From the NCBI GenBank assembly GCA_003550325.1, contig QKWP01001140.1, positions 63,802 to 127,801 of the forward strand: a stretch of DNA of 64,000 nt, written 5' to 3'. The notes beneath the pieces were generated by a model. The model was not told the origin of the DNA, ran no database searches, and saw nothing but the letters and a program-made list of their open reading frames with translations. Positions 23,711 through 34,921 of the stretch are shown here, piece by piece (within the stretch, counting starts at the first letter, position 1; each line of letters opens with the position of its first letter). The position numbers and the translations under genes were made by a program. The DNA comes from Gigaspora rosea. Lineage: Eukaryota > Glomeromycota > Glomeromycetes > Diversisporales > Gigasporaceae.

Positions 23711-24146
23711 TTGTGATCCAGTAATCCAAATCGGATGATTTTGCTACTAAAAAATATTTTTAATAAAAACTTATATAATCTTATTAATTACTTTAATTAT
23801 AATAAGAAAAAATTTTACTATCTTGCTATTAATCTTTTGAAGTTTTTGAATTTTGTTACACGAAAGGTTGGCATCCGGTGCCGCATCGGAAGTGATTTGC
23901 AATTTTCTTGGCATAAGGGTACCTCACTTTGTGTCCGGTTCCATATAATCAATCAAGTGTACACTGAAGACAAATTTAGGCTGTGATTTAATTTTTTACA
24001 TAACTAGGATTTCATGTACGCCTGTATTTAAATCTTTTTTGATCACCAAATATTTGCAAGACTTTATTATCGTCTGATTTACTTTATTGCGCAACTATTT
24101 GCCATCTCGCCCATTGCCACATTTATTGTAGTTTACAGTGCATATA

Positions 24147-24260
24147 CCAGGAACGGAGTTTGTACAACGTACAACGTAGTGTATGGTTTACAGGCAAGTT
24201 AATGTGTCTGTGCGATTCTCAACATTTGATTGGTCCACGTGACTCTGTTCGTCACATATT
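24147..24260 (+). repeat. Short dispersed repeat, copy 2
   Basis: ACCAGGAACGGAG, then AACGTAGTGTATGGTTTACA, GGCAAGTTAA and TTGATTGGTCCACGTGAC. Parallel to 3831-3925 and 57996-58090. The next kilobase (to 25080) holds no gene. Confidence 0.55.
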
Positions 24261-25089
24261 GTTATGCGTTGCCTATTTTTCGCATGCTATTTTTCACACC
24301 TTATGCATGTGTGCTTGTACACGTGAGCATATATTATCTAAAATACTGTCTCAATACTTAACGCACCAGCACTTCGTATGTATAGTATAACGAATGAAAA
24401 TAAAACCCGGGACCATACTAATTTACAGATGTTATAATAAATGATAGTAAAAGCTTGATTTTTGGTATAAATATCAGTGGTCCAATGCAAATTTTCACAT
24501 ATATTCACTAAATTTTTAGAATTTTTTATTTTTCATAGGATTTTTTATCGGGTTGATGAAATGATAATCACTGATCGTCAAAGATTTGAGCGAAAATTTT
24601 TTTCTATATTTATTATAGATGCATACTTATTACATCGCTAGTTACAAATCAATAGCATTTTATAAATTGGTTTTTATATAAGCCGTGGCCAAGTGATGTC
24701 ATAAGTCTATATATGTATATGTATAATTAGAAATTGCGTATGGGATTTTCCCTAATTTGAGCATGGAGTTATATGTAGCAGGCTATATCTCGATTTTTTT
24801 CTAATTTGAGTATTAAATTTACCTGTTTATCAACTTGAGCATTTCTTGATTTTTTTCTTTCGTAATGAGCCGCTTACTATTTTTGTTTGTCCACAGGCAA
24901 GAAATGTGGTGTGTACAATTCTGAGCACCTGATTTGATAAAAAGACCTTGTGAAATTTGTAGTACCCGAAACAATACTAAAAAAGGTTAACAAAAAAAAT
25001 TAACAATATAACCTTTATTGGTATTCATACCAATACGTGAATATGCGATTCTTGGTATCAGTATCTGACCTATAGTTGGTGGTAGAATT

Positions 25090-25225
25090 TAATTTGGCAA
25101 ATTAATATGGCAACGGCATTGCCATAATTTTTTGCCGTAATTATTTTGTGCCGTAATACCGCAATGCCACAATGCCATAATGCCGTAATGCCAATGCCGT
25201 AATATTGTAATATCAAAATACCATA
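25090..25225. repeat. GCCGTAAT/GCCATAAT microsatellite
   Basis: About a dozen degenerate 7-9-base units (GCCGTAAT, GCCACAAT, GCCATAAT). Upstream of the hAT element's 8-bp duplication, so outside the element as delimited here. Confidence 0.75.
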
Positions 25226-25377
25226 ATGTTATTGTATCTAAAGATTACAATTAGAGATGTGCCTCTCGCGCTAGCCTATATTTCGCATAGTTATATGACT
25301 AGCAAAGTAACCCTCGCTCTGCTTCGGGTATTAAAAATTTATTATAATTTAATTATTTTGCACAGATACATTTTAAT

Positions 25378-27318
25378 TAGGGGTCTGCAAATGCCCATGC
25401 CAGGCATATAGGCATCATGCCGGGCACTTGTGCCTCATGCCATGCCAATGCCTATAGGCATAAAAATGCCGGGCACTATTGTAGGCATGGGCACTTGTGC
25501 CAGGCACTATTAAAGGCATGGGAACAAAATGTCAGGCACTACTAAGACATGGGCACGAAGTGCCGGGCACAAATGCAGGCACAAGTGTCCAGCACAAGTG
25601 TCTAGTACAATGCCCAGCACAATTAAAGGTTTCCAGATCAATTCACCGACAATCACTTTACCGACAACTTAGTTCACGTGTGCTTAAAATAAATAGTCAA
25701 GTTAAATCCTAAAATAATAAGGTTAAGTGATCATATTAGATAGATGATCGAGGTAAGCGATTATGTTAAAGCACTCTCAAGTATCTTTCTTAATAAACTC
25801 AACAAAGGTCTGTGTAATCAGATGGCAAGATCCTTTGTTGAATATGCGTATTAGAGAAATACTTGAGAGCGCCTTAGATAAATTATCAATTAAATGTAAA
25901 AGAAAAATAAGTAATCAAAATAAAATGCCAAATAAGTGATTGATTTAAATGCTAAATAAAATAAATAATCAAGTTAAACGCCAAATAAGATAAGTAATCA
26001 GTTAAGCGCCAAGTAAGATAAGTGATCGAGCTAAATCTCAAATAAGTATTGTATTGAATGAGTATTCGGGCTAAAGCTAAATAAGCAAATTATGTTAGAG
26101 ATGTGATTAAGCTTATTAAATAAATATATAAGTATTAGATAAGTGATTGTATTAAAATACTAAATAGATAATCAAATTAAATACCAAATGAATGATCATG
26201 TTGGATGTGCAATCGAGTTAAATGACCAATAAATGATGAATTTGAGTTAAATCAATAAGCGACATAAGCGATCGTATTAGAACATTCTCAATACATTTCA
26301 AATAGACTCAACAAAGGATCTGATTAAGTTGGTTGACCAGGCTATCTTTTTGTTAAATTACTGAGAGAGATACTTGAGAACGTCCTTAAATAAGTTATTG
26401 AGTTAAATTTTAAACAAATGATTCAAATAATTGTGTTTGATTAGTATTTAGGCTAAAATTACGCAAGTAATCATGTTATGTGCTAATAAATGATCGAATT
26501 AAAAAAAAAAAAAAGAGAAAATAAAAAAAAGTATAAATAGTATAACAATTCTTTGCATATATCTTGCATCTTATATTGGTTTTTCTTCTCTCTTGCATTG
26601 TATTGCCTCATCTAATATTGCTTTATCTGCAGTAAAAAACATTCACTGATTTAAGAAAAAGGCTATAAATATTTGCTATATAATTTTATTTTATTAGAAA
26701 TAATTTGTACATAATCGTAGAGAACATATTTTCTATAATTTTTATTTTATTTATATTACAGCTGTCTCATAAATTTTGGGACATCTGGTGAAACATTGAC
26801 TGAATGATTATTTGGCCAATTCAATAAGTTTGTGATTTTGGTAATAAGCAATTACGCAATAATGTGTATATCTTTGTTATAGCTGTTTTTATAAATTCTA
26901 GTTTTCTGATGACCGAATCGATAAGTTACTAAGCTGGAATCAATAAGTTACTGATGTCAGCCGATATCAAAAACTTATCAATTCGGTCATAGGCAATTTT
27001 TCATGTGTCCAAAATTTAAGAAAACAGCTGTAATTTAGAGTATCAAATGATTATGCCCATGCCCATGCCGTGCCTGTGCCAATGCCTGTGCCCATGTCCA
27101 TGCCCATGCCTATATCATGCCAATTTTTATGCCCATGCCCATGCCCATGCCAAATTTTTATGCCCGTGTCCATGAACCATGCCAAATTTTTTTGCCTATG
27201 CCTATGCCCATGCCAAAGTTTTATGCCTATGCCTATGCCCATACCTAAGTCTTCAGGCCCATGCCTATGCCTGGATTCTTTATTGGGCATGAGCATGAGC
27301 CCAGGTTGCAGACCCCTA
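25378..27318. mobile_element. Non-autonomous hAT element, 1941 bp
   Basis: Starts TAGGGGTCTGCAA and ends TTGCAGACCCCTA. A perfect 8-bp direct repeat ATTTTAAT stands outside both ends (25370-25377, 27319-27326). TAGGGGT.TGCAA tips, an 8-bp duplication and subterminal repeats are hAT hallmarks. Both ends are packed with TGCCCATGCC-type words (25388-25630 and 27055-27310), which would be transposase-binding arrays. The interior has short degenerate repeats (AAATAAGTGATCGAGTTAAA type), two stem-loops with ACTCTCAAGTATC/ATACTTGAGAG arms (25772-25872; weaker at 26283-26385) and a nested MITE. There is no transposase ORF. Confidence 0.9.
26757..27033. mobile_element. MITE nested in the hAT element
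   Basis: TTACAGCTGTCTCATAAATT at the left pairs with AATTTAAGAAAACAGCTGTAA at the right; TTTTGGGACA/TGTCCAAAA is also inverted. The interior has an ACCGAATCGATAAGTTACT stretch in both senses. Target duplication unclear. Confidence 0.65.
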
Positions 27319-27326
27319 ATTTTAAT

Positions 27327-27734
27327 ATAGGATTTTGTTAAACATCACAACTTGCGATATCGCAAGTTGATCACATGATTAGCGATCTATATATCGACCA
27401 ATAAATTTAATTTAATTTAAGATTCACATAATAAAATTGAATCAATTAAATATTTAGGCGATACAAATAAATAAACTGGTTTATATAATATTTGAAAAAT
27501 TTTTGGACCCGGCCGCCCGGAGGTTTTTTTTATATATATAAAATTTTTTATAAGTAACTAATATATAACCCATCGCTTTGCTAACAGGTATATTATAAAG
27601 TTAAGTAATATATTAATTTAGTAACAAAATTAAAAAATATCACTAACCAAAATCTCAAAATTAGTTATCCAACATACATATTCATCTTTATATAATATAT
27701 ATAGATTAAAAAAAACATAAAAAATACTTTATAA
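27327..27734. other. Spacer between hAT element and satellite
   Basis: AT-rich. Near 27508 there is a short GC-rich word (GACCCGGCCGCCCGGAGG) of unknown meaning. No gene. Confidence 0.5.
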
Positions 27735-29300
27735 CTACCGTATCCCAATTCTAACTATATATATACTACATATACATTTCAAATCTGACTACTATATCTA
27801 ACTATATACAGTATACCATATATTTTGGATCTAACTACGTACTAACTACTGTACTACATCTAGACCTAATTACTATATCTAACTATATACTATATATTTC
27901 AAATCTAACCGCTAACTACTGTACTATATCTAGCATTTAATTACTATATACATTTCGAATTCAACACGTACTAATTACTGCACTATATCTAGATATCTAA
28001 CTATATATTTCGAATCTAACTGCTAACTACTGTACTATGCTATAATTTAATTACTATATACATTTCGAATTTAACTACGTACTAACTACTGCACTACATC
28101 TAGACCTAATTACTATATCTAACTATATACTATATATTTCGAATCTAACTAATAACTACTGTACTATGTCTAGAATTTAATTACTATATACATTCCGAAT
28201 TCAACTACATACTAACTACTGCACTACATCTAGATCTAATTACTATATCTAACTATATACTATATATTTCGAATCTAACTGCTAACTACTGTATTATGTC
28301 TAGAATTTAATTACTATATACATTTCGAATTCAACTACTAACAACTGCACTACATCTAGAACCTAATTACTATATATATTTCAAATCTAACTACTAACTA
28401 TTGCACTACATCTAGAACCTAATTGCTATATACATTTTGAATCTAACTACTAACTACTGCACTACATCTAGAACTTAATTACTATATATATTTCAAATCT
28501 AACTATTGTGATATATCTAGAATTTAATTATTATGCTACTTCCAGAATCTAACTACCATGCTAAATCTAGAATCTAACAACCATGCTATGTCTAGCTTTG
28601 ATAAATTGTGCTATGTCCAGCTTTAACATCGTACTACGTCCAATTCTAACAACTATGCTATGTCTAAAATTTAATTTCTATACCTCAGAATCTAAATACC
28701 GTGCTATGTTCAGTTCTAACTACTGCATTATGTTCGGTTCTAACTACTGCACTATATCTAGTCTAACTACCATACTACGTCCAGAACTTAATAACCTTGC
28801 TATGCCCAGAATCTAACTACCACGCTATATTCAGAATCTATCAACTATACTACATCCAGCTCTAACAACAACAACAATACTATGTTTAGTTCTAACAATC
28901 ATACTATATCTAGTTCTAAAAACCATGTTATGTCTAGCTCTAACAATTGTGCTATATCAGTTCTAACAACCGTATCATACCCAGAGCCTAATTACTGTGC
29001 TCTAACTGCCATGCTATATTCAGTATTAACTACTGTGCTACGTCTAGCTCTAACAACCCTGCTACGTTCAGCTCTAACTACTCTAACAACTATGCCATGT
29101 TTAACTCTAATATCTAGCTCTAACAGCTACGCTACATTAAATTCTTAACAAACATGCCCCATCTAGCCCTAATTCTGTAGTTATCATACTATGTCCAATT
29201 CTAACTACTATGCTATATCTAGTTCTGACTACTTACTAATTACTATGCTATGTTCAGTTCTAAATACTATGCTACATTCGCTTTGGCTACTGTGCTATGT
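27735..29300. repeat. Satellite array, TAACTACTGNACTA type
   Basis: Part one (27735-28560) repeats a composite unit of about 110-130 bp made of two half-units: TAACTACTGTACTATATCTAG, then ATTTAATTACTATATACATT and TCGAATCTAACTA. Composite starts are near 27851, 27980, 28091, 28221 and 28344. Part two (28560-29300) has shorter units of 20-25 bp, like TAACTACTATGCTATGTCCAG. Open frames inside it are by-products of the repeat. Confidence 0.85.
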
Positions 29301-30285
29301 TCGATATATTTCTGTGTAGTGAAATACAGAAACTTGTTAAATGTATTTATATATACATTTTTTTTTTTTTTAGATTTATGTTTGTGAACTTTGTGAACAT
29401 ATCCGTTAGAAATATTTATTATATAAAGGACAATTAGTTTACTGATTACAAAAAGACATACACTATAATGTCGTATGTCAATTAATAATGTAAATTGACA
29501 CCGAACATATATATTTTGCACTTAATTATAAGTCAACATTAACCACCATAAACTGTTGGCAAGCGTATCTGAGTAACTACAATGGGTAAATCATGTGTGC
29601 GTTTATTAGAATCTGATATGGTGAAACTACATTTAAAAAATTCGCTTTATAATATCTAATATCCGATATACTAATTTCCCCGTTCCTGGTTTCGCGCGAC
29701 AACGTTGCGCAACTACTTATGTGATTTAAATTGTGCAACTTAACCATGTTAACTGCTTCCTTGACAAACAATGGTGGTTATTTGTAATTCTTTTAAGATT
29801 TTTTTTAGCAATAAACCTCAATTTAAACATTTTGCCTAGCTTTTTATTTGACCATTTTGTATGATTGAAAGATGTTGATCATCATATCATGGGAAATTCA
29901 AAATACTGAAATATATCGCAGATTCCAGAGTTTTCAAACCCGTTTGTCACATCTTGAAAACCTGTAAATTATATGACCGTGTTTAAATTTTGGCCAATGT
30001 AATGTAGTAAACTTTTATAAACTTTCCATTTCTGGTGAAATTTGATCGTCTGACTAAATTAGTATCGTGATTGCAAAAGTATATAGTAGGCTTAAAAAGT
30101 GTCACTTTCGTATTAATCAAAGTATATAAAACTGTAAAAGCGAAGAACTATTTTAATAAGGAAAAGAAGCCTGTCTTCATCATTTCCTTCATTAAGGCAC
30201 ACGATCATTAGCTCTCTCTTATAGAAATCCTGTAATATTCAATCATAATGGTTGGGGACACGCTACGCATTCATTATGTTTCAAT
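29301..30285. other. Geneless stretch
   Basis: Holds a poly-T near 29360 and, at 29676-29735, CCGTTCCTGGTTTCGCGCGACAA-like sequence, the reversed form of the ACCAGGAACG repeat; the same block is at 59460-59500. No coding signal. Confidence 0.5.
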
Positions 30286-30295
30286 ATCCCAAACA

Positions 30296-30547
30296 AACAC
30301 AGGTTTTTAACAGCTGCCCTGCCTTGATTAGTGCGTCGGGGGTACGTCAAGTGTAACTCGGATTGCATGCGGAGAATATCTTCCTGCGTTGAGAATACAA
30401 AGCAAAATTTCCAATTATATTGTATAATTGGAATTTACTTTGTATTCTCAACGCAGCAAGATGCTTTCCTCATGCAATCCGAGTTACACTCGACGTGCCC
30501 CGACGCACTAATCAAGGCAGGGCAGCTGTTAGAAAAAAACCTGTGCT
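30296..30547. mobile_element. 252-bp near-perfect palindrome with 9-bp target duplication
   Basis: The arms run from ACACAGGTTTTTAACAGCTG to a TTCCAATTATATTGTATAAT centre and back, with few mismatches. They are GC-richer than the surroundings (CTGCCCTGCCTTGATTAGTG). TCCCAAACA stands on both sides (30287-30295, 30548-30556). The size of the duplication points to a Mutator-like or related MITE. The apparent 103-codon ORF across it is a product of the palindrome. Confidence 0.8.
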
Positions 30548-31017
30548 TCCCAAACACAGTTACACTAGATATTTTAAACAATATGTTTGATGTTTTTCCA
30601 TTTTTTCCAATGTTTCACAGAATATATTATTTTGGACTCTGACTAGGGATGGGCACGGTCCGGTCATGACCGGTCAATGACCGTGATCGATATTAGCCGG
30701 TCAGAGCGGTTTGACCGACCGGTCAAGATTATGACCGATGCCAAATTCTTAATATTCTGGCTAATAAATGAATAATTATTGCTTAAAATTCATATCGGTG
30801 TATCTGTATCATCTGATAAATAGAAAATCAATCCGCCTCTAAAAAATTTTTCAAATCATGTAACTTTGTATGATTAATCATTTTTAAATAAAACTTTTTT
30901 ATGATATAAGTAAACAATAATGATAAATATAACAATAATGAGTATATAAATTAATGTATATCACATGATTTGAAAATTTTTTAGCCGATGTTTAAACCCG
31001 GTTGAGAAATACCTTGT

Positions 31018-31112
31018 TCATAATTCCGGCCAAATTTGCAGATCATTTGGCCAGAATTATAACAAAACAATTTTAATTCCGGTCAAATGATCTGCAATTT
31101 TGACAGAATTGG
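31018..31112. repeat. Hairpin GGCCAAATTTGCAGATCATT, copy 1
   Basis: CCGGCCAAATTTGCAGATCATT-like arm against AATGATCTGCAATTTTGACAG-like arm, 95 bp. The same hairpin recurs at 31548-31640 and, in the duplicate, at 34448-34540. Confidence 0.7.
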
Positions 31113-31133
31113 GTAACAGAATATTACAAATAA

Positions 31134-31359
31134 GGGGGACGTCTAAAGCGGAGGCAAATCATTTAATAATTTTTCAATTAACTTTAGGGTTGGGTCGTCC
31201 TATATTATAAGCAAAATTGCCTTCCGACATATTTGCTTAACTGTTAACACATCGAGGTAGGTTTAGACTGCCGTTTTTTGTTTTTTGCATTTATTTCTCA
31301 AAATTCTATATTCTGATTGACGGTTGATCACATGGTTTCCTCCGCTTTAGACGTCCCCC
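31134..31359. mobile_element. 226-bp MITE, TIR GGGGGACGTCTAAAGCGGAG
   Basis: The right end is the complement (CTCCGCTTTAGACGTCCCCC). Inverted match of about 25 bp. Relatives: 8455-8715 (decayed), 35158-35285 (short), and a lone end near 62968. Inserted in the hAT element. Confidence 0.8.
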
Positions 31360-31525
31360 CAAACAGTGTTATAAATTCAAAAAATTTTTATTGGCGCAAA
31401 CGCAAAAAAAACATGCTTCAAAAAAAAATTTATATGCGCGTTATATATACAGGGAGCCTCGGTATATGCGCAAATTTAAATCTATGTGCGCTGCGCCTAC
31501 TGTGCCGATCCAATTTATATCACTG

Positions 31526-32024
31526 CCCCAAATAAACAAAATCGGTAATAATTCTGGTCAAATTTGCAGATCATTTGGCCAGATCTAGAACAAACCAACT
31601 TTAAATGTGGTCAAATGATCTGCAAATTTGACAAAAATATGAACGACGGTTTTATTGATCATGTGATGCAAATCGCCGTGTTTTGTTTTTCTTTCGGCAG
31701 TCTGTGCACTGTAACATCCCTACTTGTCACTTATTTAGATATTTGATTGGATAAGGCCAGACCAATTTGATTCAGTGGTTTACATTACCCCTCCCTCTCC
31801 TCTCTCCTCCCCCCTCCCTCATAGTAAAAAAAATTTTAGTAAATAACATAAGGATTACGGGTCATTTCGGAAAATTTTTATATTGAACGGAACATTTCGG
31901 AAAAAATTTTTTTTTGAAAAAAAAATTTTGAAAATTTTACTATGTAAACCCTCTAAAAACCCTCCCCCCCCCCTTTTGAAGTAGAGATGTAATGTAAACC
32001 ACCGAATCAAATTGGTCTCGCCTA
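31526..32024 (+). repeat. 499-bp segment, first copy
   Basis: Nearly identical to 34425-34921; the differences seen are in the C-run near 31960 and small A-run lengths. It contains the hairpin at 31548-31640, a polypyrimidine run (31789-31820, CCCCTCCCTCTCCTCTCTCC) and the MITE at 31752-32025. Confidence 0.85.
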
Positions 32025-32025
32025 A
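31752..32025. mobile_element. MITE, TIR AGACCAATTTGATTCNGTGG
   Basis: TAAGGCCAGACCAATTTGATTC... at the left pairs with GAATCAAATTGGTCTCGCCTAA at the right. Inside, ATTTCGGAAAATTTTT and complement-like runs and the strand-biased C/T tract. A short relative is at 53238-53326. A second near-identical copy lies at 34651-34921. Confidence 0.75.
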
Positions 32026-32039
32026 TAAATAATTTAATA

Positions 32040-32731
32040 ATGGCACTTCAAAAATAAACTTGGTTACAATTAATTAAAATTGTCTTAAAAGGCTCCTTTA
32101 TGTTAAATAATATCATTTATGCGTATGTTTTGGTTATTAGAATAAAATTCCCGAATAAGCATTAAGATATTTTTAGCATATTGCAACTGAAAAATGGATT
32201 TAACCCTTCAACCAAACCTGCGAACCGTTGAATAGCAACGAAGACACATGGACTATGATACTCACAATGTTTTGAGGTCGTGATCTGTCTTATTCCAATT
32301 TTTAAAACTCTTTAGAGTTGGCCACGAATTTGACCATTAGTATTATGAGATCTTTGAAATTGACCATTGATAGCGCGATTTGTAAATTGGTTCATAATTG
32401 TAAAACTTTTTTTAGAATACAAAATTTGAAAAAGGCGAAAGTTCAAATGTTTATTTTCAATCTTTTTAATGAAATCTTTAAACGACCTTAGGAGTTATAA
32501 TTTATATCCATTCAAGGAATGGCACATGGTAAAAGGTCACTATGATGTGATACATTATATAGACATTAACAGGATCTTTATAATAAGATTAAAAATTCAA
32601 ATCAAACAAAATTTGCAAATTTTAAATTTTTTTTTTACAAAATTATTTAAATCTATTTATAATTTATTAAAAAATAAATTTTATATTTCATAATTTACAT
32701 CTTTACTAATTTCTTAGCTATAAGATTTTTA
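32040..32731. other. Geneless stretch inside the hAT element
   Basis: An open frame at 32469-32693 (74 codons, MKSLNDLRSYNLYPFKEW) starts in protein-like composition and ends in AT-rich low complexity. I do not accept it as a gene. Confidence 0.4.
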
Positions 32732-32915
32732 GAATTTGTGTTTGTGATTATATAATTCGTGTTTGTGATTATCTAAAATAGTATTAATTTGTGTTTGTGA
32801 TTATCTAAAATAGTATTAATTTGTGTTTGTGATTATTTAAAATAGTATTACTGGTAATTTGTGTTTGTGATGATCTAAAATAGTATTACTTAATTTGTGT
32901 TTGTGATTGTCTATA
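32732..32915 (+). repeat. Minisatellite, 38-41-bp unit
   Basis: Five to six units of AATTTGTGTTTGTGATTATC followed by TAAAATAGTATT. The units are nearly identical except at their 3' ends. Confidence 0.9.
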
Positions 32916-33089
32916 GATTTTTAAATTCTATACATATTGATACAAAAATAAATCATAAATATTAATAGGTTTTTTTTGCTTAATTCTATATACAGTATAG
33001 TCTAATTTTTATATATCATAACTATTTTATAAATTTTAATAATCACTATGTTCAGACTGTAAATTTTGCCCATACGTTTAATTCTTACA

Positions 33090-33331
33090 TAAGGCCGTTC
33101 AAAGTTGATTAGTTGGTTAACGTCATCCCCCCCTCTCGGTTAACTGTTCCCCCCAAAATTAAACAAGCCAATCACAGCACAGCATAAACTTCATTAATCA
33201 TGTGATTAAGGTTGACCAATAAGATTTGATCAAATATTCTTGGGAACATATGTGTTTGTTTAAATCCCCCCCCCTCGTGCCTGAGCCCAAAATATTGACG
33301 TTAACCAACTAATCAACTTTGAGCGGCCTAA
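33090..33331. mobile_element. 242-bp MITE, TIR TNAGGCCGNTCAAAGTTGAT
   Basis: Long TIRs continue through TAGTTGGTTAACGTCA. Inside lie C-runs (CCCCCCCTC) and CATGTGATTAAGG. A half copy is at 56600-56756. Inserted in the hAT element. Confidence 0.8.
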
Positions 33332-33692
33332 TTACGATTTAGTGTGATTAGTTAATTCAATAAAAATCGTATGTTTTACTGGCTAAAATTTTAGTCTTCT
33401 TTTAGTCGATTATTAAGTCAATTAATCGTTTAATATGCAGTATTAAGTAAATATATGTTTTAAATAGTATTAGCCAAAGAATGGATTGGTCTGTGTCTAC
33501 TATAGACTTAATTCGATTAACTGCGCTCGTCATATATGTTCGACATATATGTTCGCTTATAATTTATCTCGGAACAATTCGGATAATTGTTATTTTTTTG
33601 TTTTAGATGATTTTAATCGACTAAAACTTAGTCAATTCTATCATTAAGAAATTCGAAAATATATTGCCAATCGTGCCCTAACAAAGATCTTA

Positions 33693-34018
33693 ATTATTTA
33701 AACTATTTGAATAAAAGTTAAAAGCTTCATTGAATTCGTTTTCAGCCGTATTAGGTATCATAAATATTTGTAAAAGAACTTCATTATATTTGAGTTCTTT
33801 AATTTAGCAAGATCTAGTGCTTCAAATAAACATTTTTGTAACAAAGAATCTTGTGGTTCTTGTTTAAATTTCCGTGAAAGAATCTATTAAGATTTTTCCA
33901 ATATCATCTAACCGACTTTAAAAAAGGTGGAATATATCGACAATAATACCATAATTTAATTGAAATCTCAGATCAATTAATTCAGTAAGCTGTGCTTTAA
34001 AAACTTTAACATCAGGTT
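33693..34018 (-). pseudogene. Gene fragment, unrecognised, frameshifted
   Basis: On the minus strand protein-like segments run in order: DVKVFKAQLTELIDLRFQLN, YGIIVDIFHLF, RLDDIGKILIDSF, KQEPQDSLLQKCLFEALDLA, then (other frame) NEVLLQIFMIPNTAENEF and FNEAFNFYSNSLNN ending in TAA near 33695. Composition (L, K, E, D, Q) differs from chance AT-rich translation, and the segments are collinear. At least three frame changes. No domain recognised. Its upstream side is cut by a MITE end at 34019. It lies inside the hAT element, so it could be captured host sequence. Confidence 0.5.
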
Positions 34019-34200
34019 TAAGGGTGGAGGGTATGTAGATCATTTCTATTAATAAACTAGTTACTAAAAATTTTATATTTAATAATAAAGAAATTTTTTA
34101 TTAAGTAACCATATTAAATTTTTAAATAAAATTGTAGAGGAGGTTTTTCTGATTCTAACGGTGGTCGAATCATTAAAATTGGCCCAGTAGAACATAAGAT
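34019..34200 (+). mobile_element. Truncated relative of the 13.2-kb MITE
   Basis: TTAAGGGTGGAGGGTATGTA, GATCATTT, TTTTTCTGATTCTAACGG and AATCATTAAAATTGG parallel the inverted 13694-13540. It then continues into GGCCCAGTAGAACAT, like the end of 20766-20922. Confidence 0.6.
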
Positions 34201-34322
34201 ATAGTTGTTTTTATCTTCGCGACCCTATTTTACTTATTGTTTACACGTGATTTGATTGGCCAATTTGTGATCGCCCCCGCAGAATAGACCCCGCCCCCGC
34301 AAAAGTTGATACTATAAAAACT

Positions 34323-34424
34323 NNNNNNNNNNNNNNNNNNNNNNNNNNNNNNNNNNNNNNNNNNNNNNNNNNNNNNNNNNNNNNNNNNNNNNNNNNNNNN
34401 NNNNNNNNNNNNNNNNNNNNNNNN
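34323..34424. other. Assembly gap (102 N)
   Basis: Run of N. The sequence immediately after it begins the second copy of the 499-bp segment. Confidence 0.99.
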
Positions 34425-34921
34425 CCCCAAATAAACAAAATCGGTAATAATTCTGGTCAAATTTGCAGATCATTTGGCCAGATCTAGAACAAACCAACTT
34501 TAAATGTGGTCAAATGATCTGCAAATTTGACAAAAATATGAACGACGGTTTTATTGATCATGTGATGCAAATCGCCGTGTTTTGTTTTTCTTTCGGCAGT
34601 CTGTGCACTGTAACATCCCTACTTGTCACTTATTTAGATATTTGATTGGATAAGGCCAGACCAATTTGATTCAGTGGTTTACATTACCCCTCCCTCTCCT
34701 CTCTCCTCCCCCCTCCCTCATAGTAAAAAAAATTTTAGTAAATAACATAAGGATTACGGGTCATTTCGGAAAATTTTTATATTGAACGGAACATTTCGGA
34801 AAAAATTTTTTTTTGAAAAAAAAAATTTTGAAAATTTTACTATGTAAACCCTCTAAAACCCCCCCCCCCCTTTTGAAGTAGAGATGTAATGTAAACCACC
34901 GAATCAAATTGGTCTCGCCTA
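34425..34921 (+). repeat. 499-bp segment, second copy, abutting the gap
   Basis: Same order of hairpin, polypyrimidine tract and MITE as 31526-32024, almost no divergence. It starts exactly at the gap edge and leads directly into the hAT right end, whereas the first copy leads into 32025 onward. Confidence 0.9.

Noticed and set aside
27051..27330. Met/Pro- and His/Gly-rich ORFs on both strands
   Set aside because: By-products of the TGCCCATGCC subterminal repeat of the hAT element.
28583..29148. Ser/Thr/Leu-rich ORFs
   Set aside because: Lie entirely in the satellite; translation of a tandem repeat.
30331..30642. 103-codon ORF
   Set aside because: Spans the palindrome at 30296-30547; its two halves are inverse readings of the same arm.
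32469..32693. 74-codon ORF in the hAT element
   Set aside because: The second half is AT-rich low complexity and the upstream frames carry dense stops.
34230..34497. Three minus-strand ORFs
   Set aside because: They run through the N gap and have no real sequence in the middle.
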